A stretch of 64,000 bases of DNA from Streptomyces vinaceus (GTDB lineage: Bacteria; Actinomycetota; Actinomycetes; Streptomycetales; Streptomycetaceae). The stretch is from NCBI RefSeq assembly GCF_008704935.1, contig NZ_CP023692.1:4020001-4084000 (forward strand), given 5' to 3'. Below, piece by piece: positions 45,579 to 54,066 of this stretch (position 1 is its first letter; every line of letters begins with the position of its first letter). The translations under genes were made by a program, and so were the position numbers. A model generated the notes under the pieces. The model saw only the letters and a program-made list of their open reading frames with translations, was not told where the DNA came from and did not search any database.

Positions 45579-46408
45579 ACGACCAGCAGAACGACCAGCA
45601 GAAGGACCAGCAGAACGACCAGCCCACCGATGCCGCGGCCGGGCCGACCGCGCCGCCGAAGCGCCCGGTGAACCGCCGCAAGGCCGCGGCCCTGGCCGCG
45701 GGCGCCGTCGCCTTGGCCGTCCTCGCCGGGGGCGCGCTCTGGGCGTCCGCCGCGATCGCCGATGCCGACCGCAGCGCCCCGACGCGGTACTGGATCGCCG
45801 CGGGCCCCACGCCCAGCTCTTCGCCGGAGCCGGTCCCGTCCGTGCCGTCGAACGAGCTCACCGGAAAGCTGATGCCGCTGCCGGTGAACTACAGCCTCGG
45901 CCCGGACATCGCCGTCGACGGCAACGACTTCTACGTCTCCGGCGAGCGGGCGATTGAGGACCTCAAGGAGGCCCGGTCCGGTCTCTCCGGCCCCCAGCGG
46001 GAGCAGCGGGACAAGGCCCTCGCCGACCTGAAGCTCAAGGGCATGGCCGGCCGCAGCTACAGCAAGGACCACCTGGGGCTGGTCGCGGAGGTCCGCCTCA
46101 CGCAGGCCGACCCCTCCGCGCTCGCCAAGTTCTCCGAGGTCGGCAAGAAGGTCCTCGACCTGCTCGGCGACGACCGCGAGGCGCCGAAGGTGGACGGTTT
46201 CCCCGACGCCAAGTGCGCCCTGCAGAAGATCGGCGACCCGGACGCGAAGGACAAGGAGAAGATCGACACGATCGACTGCGTCGCCGTCCAGGGCGACGTC
46301 CTCGTGGACTTCCGGGCGTACGGGATCCCGCAGTTCTCCGTGACCGAGGTCGCGGACCTGTTCAAGCAGCAGCTGAACCACCTGAAGGCCCCCGGGGAGT
46401 CCGTGTGA
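45575..46408 (+). CDS. membrane-anchored protein, second gene of the operon
   Basis: 277-aa protein with the same plan as its upstream neighbour: Gln/Asp repeat N-terminus, basic patch (KRPVNRRK), one transmembrane helix (about 39-60), Pro/Ser linker, extracytoplasmic domain with two cysteines (AKCALQK and TIDCVAV). Coupled on both sides by GTGA overlaps. No recognised family. Confidence 0.75.
   Translation: MNDQQNDQQKDQQNDQPTDAAAGPTAPPKRPVNRRKAAALAAGAVALAVLAGGALWASAAIADADRSAPTRYWIAAGPTPSSSPEPVPSVPSNELTGKLMPLPVNYSLGPDIAVDGNDFYVSGERAIEDLKEARSGLSGPQREQRDKALADLKLKGMAGRSYSKDHLGLVAEVRLTQADPSALAKFSEVGKKVLDLLGDDREAPKVDGFPDAKCALQKIGDPDAKDKEKIDTIDCVAVQGDVLVDFRAYGIPQFSVTEVADLFKQQLNHLKAPGESV
45578..45625 (+). 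repeat. four 12-bp direct repeats (AACGACCAGCAG)
   Basis: Four tandem copies, two of them with one or more base changes, encoding NDQQ-NDQQ-KDQQ-NDQP at the start of the second operon gene. Confidence 0.8.
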
Positions 46409-47322
46409 CCGAGCAGAACACCGCCGGAACCGCTCCGGCGACCGAGACCGCAGCAGCGTCCGGGACCGTCTCCGCGCCGGAGACCGCGCCGGCGATCACG
46501 CCGGAGGCCGTGCCGGAACACGTCGACGCCGGGACGCCGGACCCGGCCGCCCCCAAGGAACGCCGCAAGCTGTTCGCCGCGCTGCGCTGGACGGCCGCCG
46601 TCCTCGTTTTCGCCGCCGTCGGCACCGGGGTCGCGTACGGGATCAGCCGGGCCGAGCGCACCCACGTGCCCGGCCTGTCGACGCTCGGCGACGGCCGCTG
46701 GACGTACCCGACGCTGTCCAGGCCCGCCCTGCCCGTCGGCGCCCCGCTGGCCAAGGGCCCGGACAACCGCCCCGGCACGCACTACGTGCCGCTGACCGGG
46801 CTGCTGCTGCCGGCCCCCGAGGGCGCCCGGCCGGACGACGCGGTCAAGCCGGACAAGGACGGGAGTGTGTCGGTCGACGCCTTCCTGGCGGAGTACGCGC
46901 CCGACCGCCGGGCCAAGCTGAAGGAGTACCTGGAGTACGAGGGACTGCGCCAGCTCACCGGGCGCGGCTGGACCACCGCGGACGGCACGCGCACGCACGC
47001 CTACCTGCTGCGTTTCCACGCCGAGGGCTTCGTCGACGCCTTCGCCGGCTGCAGCACCAACATGCAGCTGGCCGGGGCGCCGGTCCTGGAGATGGACCTG
47101 TCCTGGCGGGACGTCGTGAGCAAGCAGGAACAGGGTGCGAAGCGCCCCGAGGGCGTCAGCCTGTTCAAGGAGCCCGGGCCCGCCAACGGCGACGAGCAGA
47201 CCAAACTCGGGTGCATCGAAGCGGGTGACGTCCTGAGCGTGATCATCCAGACCCGCAAGGGCGAGGTGGCCACCGTTCCCTTCCACCAGACGGTGATCCT
47301 GCAGAGCCAGCTGCTGAGCTGA
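46405..47322 (+). CDS. membrane-anchored protein, third gene of the operon
   Basis: 305-aa protein, again with a cytoplasmic Ala/Thr/Glu-rich head, basic KERRK patch, one transmembrane helix (about 60-80) and an extracytoplasmic domain with two cysteines (AGCSTNM and LGCIEAG). GTG overlaps the previous stop. Shared topology and strict coupling suggest the three products form a surface complex; this is inference. Confidence 0.75.
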   Translation: MTEQNTAGTAPATETAAASGTVSAPETAPAITPEAVPEHVDAGTPDPAAPKERRKLFAALRWTAAVLVFAAVGTGVAYGISRAERTHVPGLSTLGDGRWTYPTLSRPALPVGAPLAKGPDNRPGTHYVPLTGLLLPAPEGARPDDAVKPDKDGSVSVDAFLAEYAPDRRAKLKEYLEYEGLRQLTGRGWTTADGTRTHAYLLRFHAEGFVDAFAGCSTNMQLAGAPVLEMDLSWRDVVSKQEQGAKRPEGVSLFKEPGPANGDEQTKLGCIEAGDVLSVIIQTRKGEVATVPFHQTVILQSQLLS

Positions 47323-47436
47323 CCGATCACGGGCGGAAACGGCCGTGCGGCCTACCTCACGGAGTGCACCGGTCCCCGGGCCAGTAGGCTTGGGGACCGG
47401 CCCCGTACACGCCCACATCACTTCGAGGAGCACCCC

Positions 47437-47538
47437 GTGCTTGAGGCATTCTTCACCTCCCTGCTGGTCCTGGTCTGCGTCGGCGTGCTCGCCTTCACCG
47501 GCCTCGCAGTGAAGAAGCTGTACCAGGGCCAGCGCTGA
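47437..47538 (+). CDS. 33-aa single-span membrane peptide
   Basis: Peptide starting MLEAFFTSLL with one transmembrane helix (about 4-24) and a basic tail ending KKLYQGQR. GAGGAG lies 6-7 nt before the GTG, a strong ribosome-binding site. Sits 63 nt before the nitrobindin-like gene. Too short for most gene finders, but the signals are good. Confidence 0.7.
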   Translation: MLEAFFTSLLVLVCVGVLAFTGLAVKKLYQGQR

Positions 47539-47601
47539 TCGCCCGATCGGCCGCCCTTCCGGACCCGGAACCCCTCCCACAGATCGCCTGAGCAGCCACA
47601 C

Positions 47602-48174
47602 ATGATCCAGATCCCGTCCGACCTGAACCCGGGCCTCGTCCCCCTCGCCTTCCTCCTCGGTACCTGGGAGGGCGCGGGCGTCTTCGACTTCCCCGGCGAA
47701 GAGAAGTGCAACTTCGGCCAGGAAGTCGTCTTCAGCCACGACGGCCGGGACTTCCTGGAGTACACCTCCCACAGCTGGGTCCTCGACGCCGAGGGCAACA
47801 AGGTGCGGCCGCTGGAGTCCGAGTCCGGCTACTGGCGCATCGACAAGGACCGCAAGGTCGAGGTCGTCATGGTCCGCGACCAGGGCGTCGTCGAGGTCTG
47901 GTACGGCGAGCTCGCCGACCAGAAGCCGCAGATCGACCTGGTCACGGACGCCGTGGCGCGGACCGCCGCCTCCGGCCCGTACAGCGGCGGCAAGCGGCTC
48001 TACGGCTACGTCAAGAGCGACCTGATGTGGGTCGGCGAGAAGGCCACCCCCGACGTCGAGCTGCGCCCGTACATGTCGGCCCAGCTCAAGAAGGTCGTCA
48101 CCCCGGAAGAGGTCGCCGAGATGGCGCGCAACCTCCCGGACATGCCGGATGACGGCATCGCCTTCTTCCGCTGA
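47602..48174 (+). CDS. nitrobindin-like (FABP family / DUF1794) protein
   Basis: 190-aa beta-barrel protein. Family start motif LLGTWEGAGVFDFP and closing segment ELRPYMSAQLKKV. Nitrobindins bind heme through a C-terminal histidine, but this protein has only His46 and His57, both near the N-terminus. It therefore probably lacks the axial heme ligand. Ligand unknown. Confidence 0.87.
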   Translation: MIQIPSDLNPGLVPLAFLLGTWEGAGVFDFPGEEKCNFGQEVVFSHDGRDFLEYTSHSWVLDAEGNKVRPLESESGYWRIDKDRKVEVVMVRDQGVVEVWYGELADQKPQIDLVTDAVARTAASGPYSGGKRLYGYVKSDLMWVGEKATPDVELRPYMSAQLKKVVTPEEVAEMARNLPDMPDDGIAFFR

Positions 48175-48200
48175 TCGCCGCGCCGGCCGATCGCACCGGA

Positions 48201-48233
48201 AAGGGGACCGCGGGCTCGGCCCGCGGTCCCCTT
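48201..48233 (+). terminator. terminator before nur
   Basis: AAGGGGACCGCGGGC / GCCCGCGGTCCCCTT stem with a 3-nt loop, 27 nt after the nitrobindin-like gene. Confidence 0.85.
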
Positions 48234-48253
48234 CACGCGCTTACACTGGCCGG

Positions 48254-48709
48254 GTGGGGAGCATCGGAGACACCGAGAGTGCCGACTGGAAGACCGACCT
48301 GCGGCAGCGCGGATACCGGCTGACCCCGCAGCGCCAGCTCGTGCTGGAAGCCGTCGACAGCCTGGAGCACGCGACGCCGGACGAGATCCTCGCCCAGGTG
48401 CGCAAGACCGCCTCCGGGGTCAACATCTCCACCGTCTACCGCACGCTGGAGCTCCTGGAGGAGCTGAAGCTGGTCTCGCACGCCCACCTCGGGCACGGGG
48501 CCCCCACGTACCACCTCGCCGACCGGCACCACCACATCCACCTGGTCTGCCGCGAGTGCACCGACGTGATCGAGGCGGACGTGGACATCGCCGCCGAGTT
48601 CACCGCGAAGCTGCGCGCCACCTTCGGTTTCGAGACCGACATGAAGCACTTCGCGATCTTCGGGCTCTGCAAGAAGTGCGCCGCCAAGCACCAGGACGCC
48701 CCGTCGTAG
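48254..48709 (+). CDS. nur: nickel-responsive Fur-family regulator Nur
   Basis: 151-aa Fur-family repressor that senses nickel and switches between Ni- and Fe-superoxide dismutase and nickel uptake in Streptomyces. Winged-helix region: DLRQRGYRLTPQRQLVLEAV and NISTVYRTLELLEEL. The metal-site histidines in GAPTYHLADRHHHIHLV are characteristic of Nur. Structural zinc pairs are C99-x2-C102 and C139-x2-C142. GTG 48254 lies 7 nt after a TACACT -10-like box with no ribosome-binding site, suggesting a leaderless message. Confidence 0.93.
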   Translation: MGSIGDTESADWKTDLRQRGYRLTPQRQLVLEAVDSLEHATPDEILAQVRKTASGVNISTVYRTLELLEELKLVSHAHLGHGAPTYHLADRHHHIHLVCRECTDVIEADVDIAAEFTAKLRATFGFETDMKHFAIFGLCKKCAAKHQDAPS

Positions 48710-48719
48710 GCTTGGTGGC

Positions 48720-49688
48720 ATGACCAGCAGCCCCTTGCTCCATCTCCCCGGCGCCGTACCGGCCGAAGGCCGCGACGAGGGCGTCGCCGCCCACTACGGA
48801 GAGCTGTACGGCGAACAGCGCGCACTCGCCGCAGGCCGCGGTTTCGTCGACCTCTCGCACCGCGGAGTCGTCACCGTCACCGGACCGGAGCGGCTGAGCT
48901 GGCTGCACCTGCTGCTCACCCAGCACCTGACGGAACTCCCGCCCGGTCAGGCCACCGAGGCGCTGATCCTCTCCGCCAACGGCCACATCGAGCACGCGCT
49001 CTACCTCGTCGACGACGGCGAGACCGTGTGGGCGCACGTGGAGCCCGGCACCCAGGAGGCGCTCATCGCCTACCTGGAGTCGATGAAGTTCTTCTACCGC
49101 GTCGAAGTCGCCGACCGCACGGCCGACTTCGCCGTCGTCCACCTGCCGGCCGGCTCCATCGCCGAGGTCGCCAAGGAGCACGCCGTACGGGAGACCCCGT
49201 ACGGCCGCGACGTCTTCCTGCCCCGCGCCGAGCTGGAGGCCTTCGCCGCCGCCCACGGCCCCGCCGCCGGGCTCCTCGCGTACGAGGCGCTGCGCGTCGA
49301 GGCGCACCGGCCGCGGCTCGGCCAGGAGACCGACCACCGCACCATCCCGCACGAGCTGGGCTGGATCGGTACGGCCGTGCACCTCCAGAAGGGCTGCTAC
49401 CGCGGCCAGGAGACGGTGGCCCGCGTCCACAACCTGGGGAAGCCCCCGCGCCGCCTGGTCTTCCTGCACCTGGACGGGTCCGAGGTGCTGCTCCCGGCGC
49501 ACGGCACGCCGGTCCGGCTGGCCGCCGACGGCGAGGAGGGCCGCCAGCTGGGCTTCGTGACCACGGCGGTCCGCCACCACGAGCTCGGCCCGATCGCGCT
49601 CGCGCTGGTCAAGCGGAACGTGCCGGTCGACGCCCCGCTGCTGGCGGGCAACACGGCTGCCGCGCAGGAGGTCGTCGTAGCGCCGTGA
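48720..49688 (+). CDS. ygfZ: YgfZ folate-binding iron-sulfur cluster maturation protein
   Basis: 322-aa protein of the GcvT-like YgfZ/IBA57 family, which helps a subset of Fe-S enzymes and tRNA thiolation. Diagnostic motif KGCYRGQETVARVHNLG is present near residues 224-240 (K-G-C-Y-x-G-Q-E). Eleven nucleotides after nur, same strand, so possibly co-transcribed. Confidence 0.92.
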   Translation: MTSSPLLHLPGAVPAEGRDEGVAAHYGELYGEQRALAAGRGFVDLSHRGVVTVTGPERLSWLHLLLTQHLTELPPGQATEALILSANGHIEHALYLVDDGETVWAHVEPGTQEALIAYLESMKFFYRVEVADRTADFAVVHLPAGSIAEVAKEHAVRETPYGRDVFLPRAELEAFAAAHGPAAGLLAYEALRVEAHRPRLGQETDHRTIPHELGWIGTAVHLQKGCYRGQETVARVHNLGKPPRRLVFLHLDGSEVLLPAHGTPVRLAADGEEGRQLGFVTTAVRHHELGPIALALVKRNVPVDAPLLAGNTAAAQEVVVAP

Positions 49689-49697
49689 CGGCGGTGC

Positions 49698-50123
49698 CTA
49701 GATGTCGATGACGATGGTGAACGGGCCGTGGTTGGTCAGCGAGACGCGCATGTCCGCACCGAACCGACCCGTCTCCACCGTCGCCCCCAGCGCCCGCAGC
49801 TGCGCGACGACCTCGTCGACCAGCGGCTCCGCGACCCCGCCCGGCGCCGCCGCGTTCCAGGTGGGGCGCCGGCCCTTGCGGGCGTCCCCGTAGAGCGTGA
49901 ACTGGGAGATCACCAGCAGCGGCGCGTTCACGTCGCTGCAGGACTTCTCCGCCTCCAGGATCCGTACGGACCACAGCTTGCGCGCCAGCTGCGCCGCCTT
50001 CTCCGGGGTGTCGTCGTGGGTCACCCCCACCAGTACGCACAGCCCCTCGCCGACGATCTCGCCCACGGTCTCGCCCGCCACGACGACGCTCGCGCCGTCC
50101 ACCCTCTGCACCACTGCTCGCAT
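49698..50123 (-). CDS. dtd: D-aminoacyl-tRNA deacylase
   Basis: 141-aa proofreading enzyme that removes D-amino acids from tRNA. The two signature motifs are the catalytic S-Q-F-T-L-Y-G and the closing N-H-G-P-F-T (G-x-P cis-proline loop). Normal length. Converges on ygfZ with a 9-nt gap. Confidence 0.95.
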   Translation of the reverse strand: MRAVVQRVDGASVVVAGETVGEIVGEGLCVLVGVTHDDTPEKAAQLARKLWSVRILEAEKSCSDVNAPLLVISQFTLYGDARKGRRPTWNAAAPGGVAEPLVDEVVAQLRALGATVETGRFGADMRVSLTNHGPFTIVIDI

Positions 50124-50284
50124 ACCACCTGTGTATCAGGCGTGCACCCATCAGGGGCCGATCGGGTGGAGTGGGACCGCACTCGCACCACGGAGAGTGG
50201 CACGATGCACGCAGGCGGTGCTCTCCCCGGTCCCACGGGCCGGGAGAGACCCCATGCACCCGTCGAGGGGACGGACACGTTCAC

Positions 50285-50881
50285 ATGAATACTTCTGGTA
50301 CCTCCGTACCTGCTTCACCCGTACCGGCATCACCCGCGGGCGCGGTCCGGCCGCCCGCGCAGCGCACCGGCGGGGAGCAGGCGCCGACCACGCCCGCTAC
50401 CACGCTCGGACTGCCGGAGCTCCGTACGCTGCGCCGCGAAGCGCAGCGTGACGAGGCCGATCTGAGCTACGTACGCAGACTGCTCCAGGGCCGGATCGAC
50501 ATCCTGCGGGCCGAACTGGCGCGGCGCAGCGACCCGCAGGCGCCGGTGACCCCCGAGCCGCCGGTGGTGGACCGGCTCTCGGAGATCCTCGCCGACGCGC
50601 CCTCCAGCCGCAGCGCCTCCGCCCGGCACGTCACGCTGTGCACCCCGCACAGCGAGGAGTTCCGGCTGCTGGCGGCGGAGATGCTCTCGGACGTGGAGCT
50701 GTCGGACCTGGTGGCCCGTACCGACGGCGAACTGCACGAGGCGATGGCCCGGTTGGTGCGGTACGAACAGCAGGTCTCCCGGCGCAGGCAGCAGTTGCAG
50801 CGCACGGCGGACGACTGCAGCACGGAGATCACCCGCCGCTACCGGGAGGGCGAGGCACAGGTGGACGACCTGCTGGCGTAG
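50285..50881 (+). CDS. rsiG: anti-sigma factor RsiG (c-di-GMP-binding, WhiG antagonist)
   Basis: 198-aa protein with two long helices. Each carries the published RsiG c-di-GMP motif E-x3-S-x2-R-x3-Q-x3-D: E57-S61-R64-Q68-D72 in the first helix and E161-S165-R168-Q172-D176 in the second. RsiG with c-di-GMP sequesters the sporulation sigma factor WhiG, so this gene links second-messenger level to sporulation. The first 45 residues are Pro/Ala-rich and disordered. ATG 50285 begins the conserved-looking product; the open frame extends upstream without a good start signal. Confidence 0.92.
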   Translation: MNTSGTSVPASPVPASPAGAVRPPAQRTGGEQAPTTPATTLGLPELRTLRREAQRDEADLSYVRRLLQGRIDILRAELARRSDPQAPVTPEPPVVDRLSEILADAPSSRSASARHVTLCTPHSEEFRLLAAEMLSDVELSDLVARTDGELHEAMARLVRYEQQVSRRRQQLQRTADDCSTEITRRYREGEAQVDDLLA

Positions 50882-51021
50882 TCGGCCGACCTGACGGCGT
50901 AGCCGGCAGCCGTGCCGGTGCAAGGCGGCCGGCCCGCCCGCGCCGCGCCCGTCGGCGGGCCGTACGTGCGCGCGGATAATTCGCGCGACGGCGGCCGGGC
51001 CTGCGGTTAGCGTGGCCGGCT

Positions 51022-52266
51022 ATGAGTGCTGACGTGCGGCCGATCGCCGAATCCGAACTTGCCGAGTGGCTCGGAGCCGTGAACACCGGCTTCCTGCGCC
51101 CCGAACGCGTCACCGAGTCCGACCTCGCCCACCGGGCCAAGCACATCGACTTCGCCCGCACCCTGGGCGCCTTCGACGCCTCCACCGGCCGCTGCGTGGC
51201 CACCTTCCGCTCCTTCGCCCAGGAGCTGACCGTCCCGGGCGGGGCGCGCGTGCCCGCGAGCGCCGTCACCAACGTGACGGTGCTGCCCACGCACCGCCGG
51301 CGCGGGCTGCTGACCCGGATGATGGCCGACGGGCTGGCGGCCGCGCGGGAGCGCGGCGACGTCGTGTCCACGCTGATCGCCGCCGAGTACCCGATCTACG
51401 GGCGGTACGGGTACGGGCCCGCCGCCTCGGTCGTCGAGTGGGAGATCGACGTGAGCCGCGCCGGGCTGGACCGCCGCTGGTCGGGGCCCGCGGACGGCGG
51501 CCGGATCGAGCTGGTGGACGCGGCCGCGGCGCGCGCGATCGGCCCCGCCCTGCACGAGGCGCTGCGCGCCGTCCTGCCCGGCGCGGTCGGCCGGGACGCC
51601 CGCTGGTGGGGCCTTGCCACCGGGCTGGAGGAGTTGTCCGGCCGCCCTTACAAGGACAGGTTCTACGCGGTGTACCGGACGGCGCAGGGCGAGCCGGCCG
51701 GCCTCGTCGCGTACGCGTCCGACGACCACTGGACGGACGCGAAGGTCCCGCTGAACACCGTGCAGGTCAAGGACCTGATCGCGGTCACGCCGCAGGCGCA
51801 GCGCGCGCTGTGGCACTTCCTGTGCTCGATCGACTGGGTGCTGAAGGTGCGCACCGGCTTCCGCGCCCCCGACGATCTCGTCGCCCAGCTGCTGCCCGAC
51901 CCGCGCGCGGCCGCGGTCGTGACGGCCTCGGACTTCCTGTGGGTGCGCGTCCTGGACGTCGTACGGGCGCTGGGCGCGCGGACGTACGCCGTACCCGGGG
52001 TGCTCGTGCTGGAGGTGGCGGACCCGGGCGGTCCGGCCGCCGGGCGCTACCGTCTGGACGCGGGCACGGGGGAGTGCGCGGTCACGCGGGAGCCGGCCGA
52101 CCTGCGGCTCGACGCGTCGGCGCTGGGCTCCCTGTACCTCGGCGACGAGTCGGCGCAGCGGCTCGGCGCGCTCGGGCGGATCGTGGAGGAGCGGCCGGGG
52201 GCGCTGGCGCTCGCGGACGCGGTGTTCCGCACGGCGCGCCGCCCGTGGTGCCCGGACATCTTCTGA
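51022..52266 (+). CDS. Eis-like N-acetyltransferase
   Basis: 414-aa protein with the Eis-family layout: an N-terminal GNAT domain with the CoA loop VTVLPTHRRRGLLTRMM, a second degenerate GNAT domain, and a C-terminal sterol-carrier-like domain. Conserved EYPIYGRYGYGPA follows the first domain. The C-terminal carboxylate (…DIF) is catalytic in Eis proteins. The substrate (aminoglycosides or other amines) is not predictable. Confidence 0.88.
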   Translation: MSADVRPIAESELAEWLGAVNTGFLRPERVTESDLAHRAKHIDFARTLGAFDASTGRCVATFRSFAQELTVPGGARVPASAVTNVTVLPTHRRRGLLTRMMADGLAAARERGDVVSTLIAAEYPIYGRYGYGPAASVVEWEIDVSRAGLDRRWSGPADGGRIELVDAAAARAIGPALHEALRAVLPGAVGRDARWWGLATGLEELSGRPYKDRFYAVYRTAQGEPAGLVAYASDDHWTDAKVPLNTVQVKDLIAVTPQAQRALWHFLCSIDWVLKVRTGFRAPDDLVAQLLPDPRAAAVVTASDFLWVRVLDVVRALGARTYAVPGVLVLEVADPGGPAAGRYRLDAGTGECAVTREPADLRLDASALGSLYLGDESAQRLGALGRIVEERPGALALADAVFRTARRPWCPDIF

Positions 52267-52281
52267 GAGAGACGGAATCAA

Positions 52282-53049
52282 GTGAGTTCGATGGTGGAAA
52301 CCCTGCGGGCGGCGGGCTGCGTCTTCGCGGAGGAGGAGGCGGAGCTGCTGACGGCCGCCGCCGAGGACGAAGCGCACCTGGCGGACCTGGTGGCCCGCCG
52401 GGCGGCCGGTGAACCGCTGGAGCACGTCGTGGGCTGGGCGGAGTTCTGCGGGCTGCGCATGCGCGTGGGCGCGGGGGCGTTCGTACCGCGGCGGCGCACC
52501 GAGTTCCTGGTGCACGAGGCGGTGTCCCTGGGCCGCCCGGACGCGGTCGTACTGGACCTGTGCTGCGGGGTCGGCGCGCTGGGCGCGGCGGTGGCGGCGC
52601 AGCTGGGGGCCCGGGTGGAGCTGCACGCGGCGGACATCGACCCGGCGGCGCTGGAGTACGCGCGGCTGAACGTGGCCCCCTACGGCGGGCGGGTCCACGA
52701 GGGCGACCTGTACGCGGCGCTGCCCGACTCGCTGCGCGGGCGGGTGGACCTGCTGCTGGTCAACGCCCCGTACGTACCGAGCGAGGAGATCGGGCTGCTC
52801 CCGGCGGAGGCCCGCGAGCACGAGCCGCTGACCTCGCTGGACGGCGGCCCGGACGGCCTGGACATCCACCGCCGGGTCGCGGCGGGGGCCCTGCCGTGGC
52901 TGGCCCCGGGCGGCCGCCTGCTGATCGAGACGAGCGCCCGCCAGTCCCCCCGTACGGCCTCGGCGCTCTCGGCGGCGGGCCTGGCGGTCCGGGCCGCCAC
53001 CTCGGAGGAGCTCTACGCCACCCTGGCCATCGGCACCCGCGCGGCCTGA
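52282..53049 (+). CDS. PrmC-related SAM methyltransferase
   Basis: 255-aa class I methyltransferase related to PrmC/HemK, which methylate glutamine in release factors. SAM motif LDLCCGVGALGAA (91-103), acidic AADIDP, and the catalytic loop at 161-164 reads N-A-P-Y instead of N-P-P-Y. The PRPETE-like motif is PRRRTE (69-74). These changes place it in the PrmC-related group of unknown substrate rather than PrmC itself. GTG 52282; ATG 52291 is possible. Confidence 0.83.
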   Translation: MSSMVETLRAAGCVFAEEEAELLTAAAEDEAHLADLVARRAAGEPLEHVVGWAEFCGLRMRVGAGAFVPRRRTEFLVHEAVSLGRPDAVVLDLCCGVGALGAAVAAQLGARVELHAADIDPAALEYARLNVAPYGGRVHEGDLYAALPDSLRGRVDLLLVNAPYVPSEEIGLLPAEAREHEPLTSLDGGPDGLDIHRRVAAGALPWLAPGGRLLIETSARQSPRTASALSAAGLAVRAATSEELYATLAIGTRAA

Positions 53050-53140
53050 GGGGTCCTGAGCGTACGGACAACACGGGTGCGGGGCCGGTGAGTCGGCCGG
53101 GGTTCGTCGGGGGTTCGGCGGGGGCGCGTACGCTGGCGGG

Positions 53141-53578
53141 GTGACGCTCGACGACCTCAGACGGCTGCGGCGGGCCCGGGACATGATGGACCGGGAGTAC
53201 GCGCGGCCCCTCGACGTGGCCGAGCTGGCGGGCGTCGCCCTGATGTCGCCCGGGCACTTCTCGCGCAGTTTCCGGGCCGCCTTCGGGGAGACCCCGTACA
53301 GCTACCTCATGACCCGGCGCGTGGAGCGCGCCAAGGCGCTGCTGCGGCGCGGGGACCTGAGCGTCACTCAGGTCTGCTTCGAGGTCGGCTGCACCTCCCT
53401 GGGGTCCTTCAGCTCCCGTTTCACCGAGCTGGTCGGCGAGAGCCCGAGCGCGTACCGGGCGCGCAGCCATGAGCCGGGCGCGGCCGTCCCGGCGTGCGTC
53501 GCCAAGATCCTCACGCGGCCGGTCAGGAACGGCCCGGCCGCCGGCGCCGGTTTCGAGGAGTCCCCGGCACGTGGGTGA
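53141..53578 (+). CDS. short AraC family transcriptional regulator
   Basis: 145-aa protein that is almost only the AraC DNA-binding domain (two helix-turn-helices: DVAELAGVALMSPGHFSRSFRAAFGETP and SVTQVCFEVGCTSLGSFSSRFTELVGESPSAYR). There is no N-terminal effector domain. GTG start. Targets unknown; no partner gene is adjacent. Confidence 0.87.
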   Translation: MTLDDLRRLRRARDMMDREYARPLDVAELAGVALMSPGHFSRSFRAAFGETPYSYLMTRRVERAKALLRRGDLSVTQVCFEVGCTSLGSFSSRFTELVGESPSAYRARSHEPGAAVPACVAKILTRPVRNGPAAGAGFEESPARG

Positions 53579-53580
53579 TT

Positions 53581-53600
53581 TTGCAAGCAGCTGCTTGCAA
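53581..53600. promoter_or_regulatory. perfect 20-bp palindrome upstream of XRE regulator
   Basis: Ten-base arms TTGCAAGCAG and CTGCTTGCAA with no spacer, followed at 53595-53610 by an overlapping TTGCAA-x4-TTAGCAA half. It is 30 nt before the XRE start and is probably the regulator's own operator overlapping its promoter. Confidence 0.85.
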
Positions 53601-53629
53601 TAGTTAGCAAGGTGCGGCAGGATCGGGGC

Positions 53630-54040
53630 ATGGCATCGCTCAACGTCGGAAATCTCGGCGAATACCTCCGCGAGCAGCGGCGGCAGGCCCAGCTCTCGCT
53701 GCGGCAGCTGGCCGACGCGGCGGGGGTGTCGAATCCGTACCTGAGCCAGATCGAGCGCGGGCTGCGCAAGCCGAGCGCGGACATCCTCCAGCAGCTGGCC
53801 AAGGCGCTGCGGATCTCCGCGGAGACGCTGTACGTGCAGGCCGGGATCCTCGACGAGCGCGATCGCGACGAGGTGGAGACGCGGGCCGTCATACTCGGCG
53901 ACCCGTCCATCAACGAGCGGCAGAAGCAGGTGCTGCTCCAGATCTACGACTCGTTCCGCAAGGAGAACGCGGCCGAGGCCGAGCCGGCCGATCCGTCCGA
54001 CCCGCCCGGCGGGGACGACGCGATGCACCCAACGAACTGA
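53630..54040 (+). CDS. XRE family helix-turn-helix regulator
   Basis: 136-aa protein: N-terminal Cro/C1-type HTH (LREQRRQAQLSLRQLADAAGVSNPYLSQIERGLRKPS) then a helical region and an acidic tail. I recall the same arrangement, HTH then HbhA-like then DUF2516, in Mycobacterium (Rv0474-Rv0476), which suggests a conserved module. ATG 53630. Confidence 0.9.
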   Translation: MASLNVGNLGEYLREQRRQAQLSLRQLADAAGVSNPYLSQIERGLRKPSADILQQLAKALRISAETLYVQAGILDERDRDEVETRAVILGDPSINERQKQVLLQIYDSFRKENAAEAEPADPSDPPGGDDAMHPTN

Positions 54041-54066
54041 CCTGTGATCCGGGAGGACCAACCACC

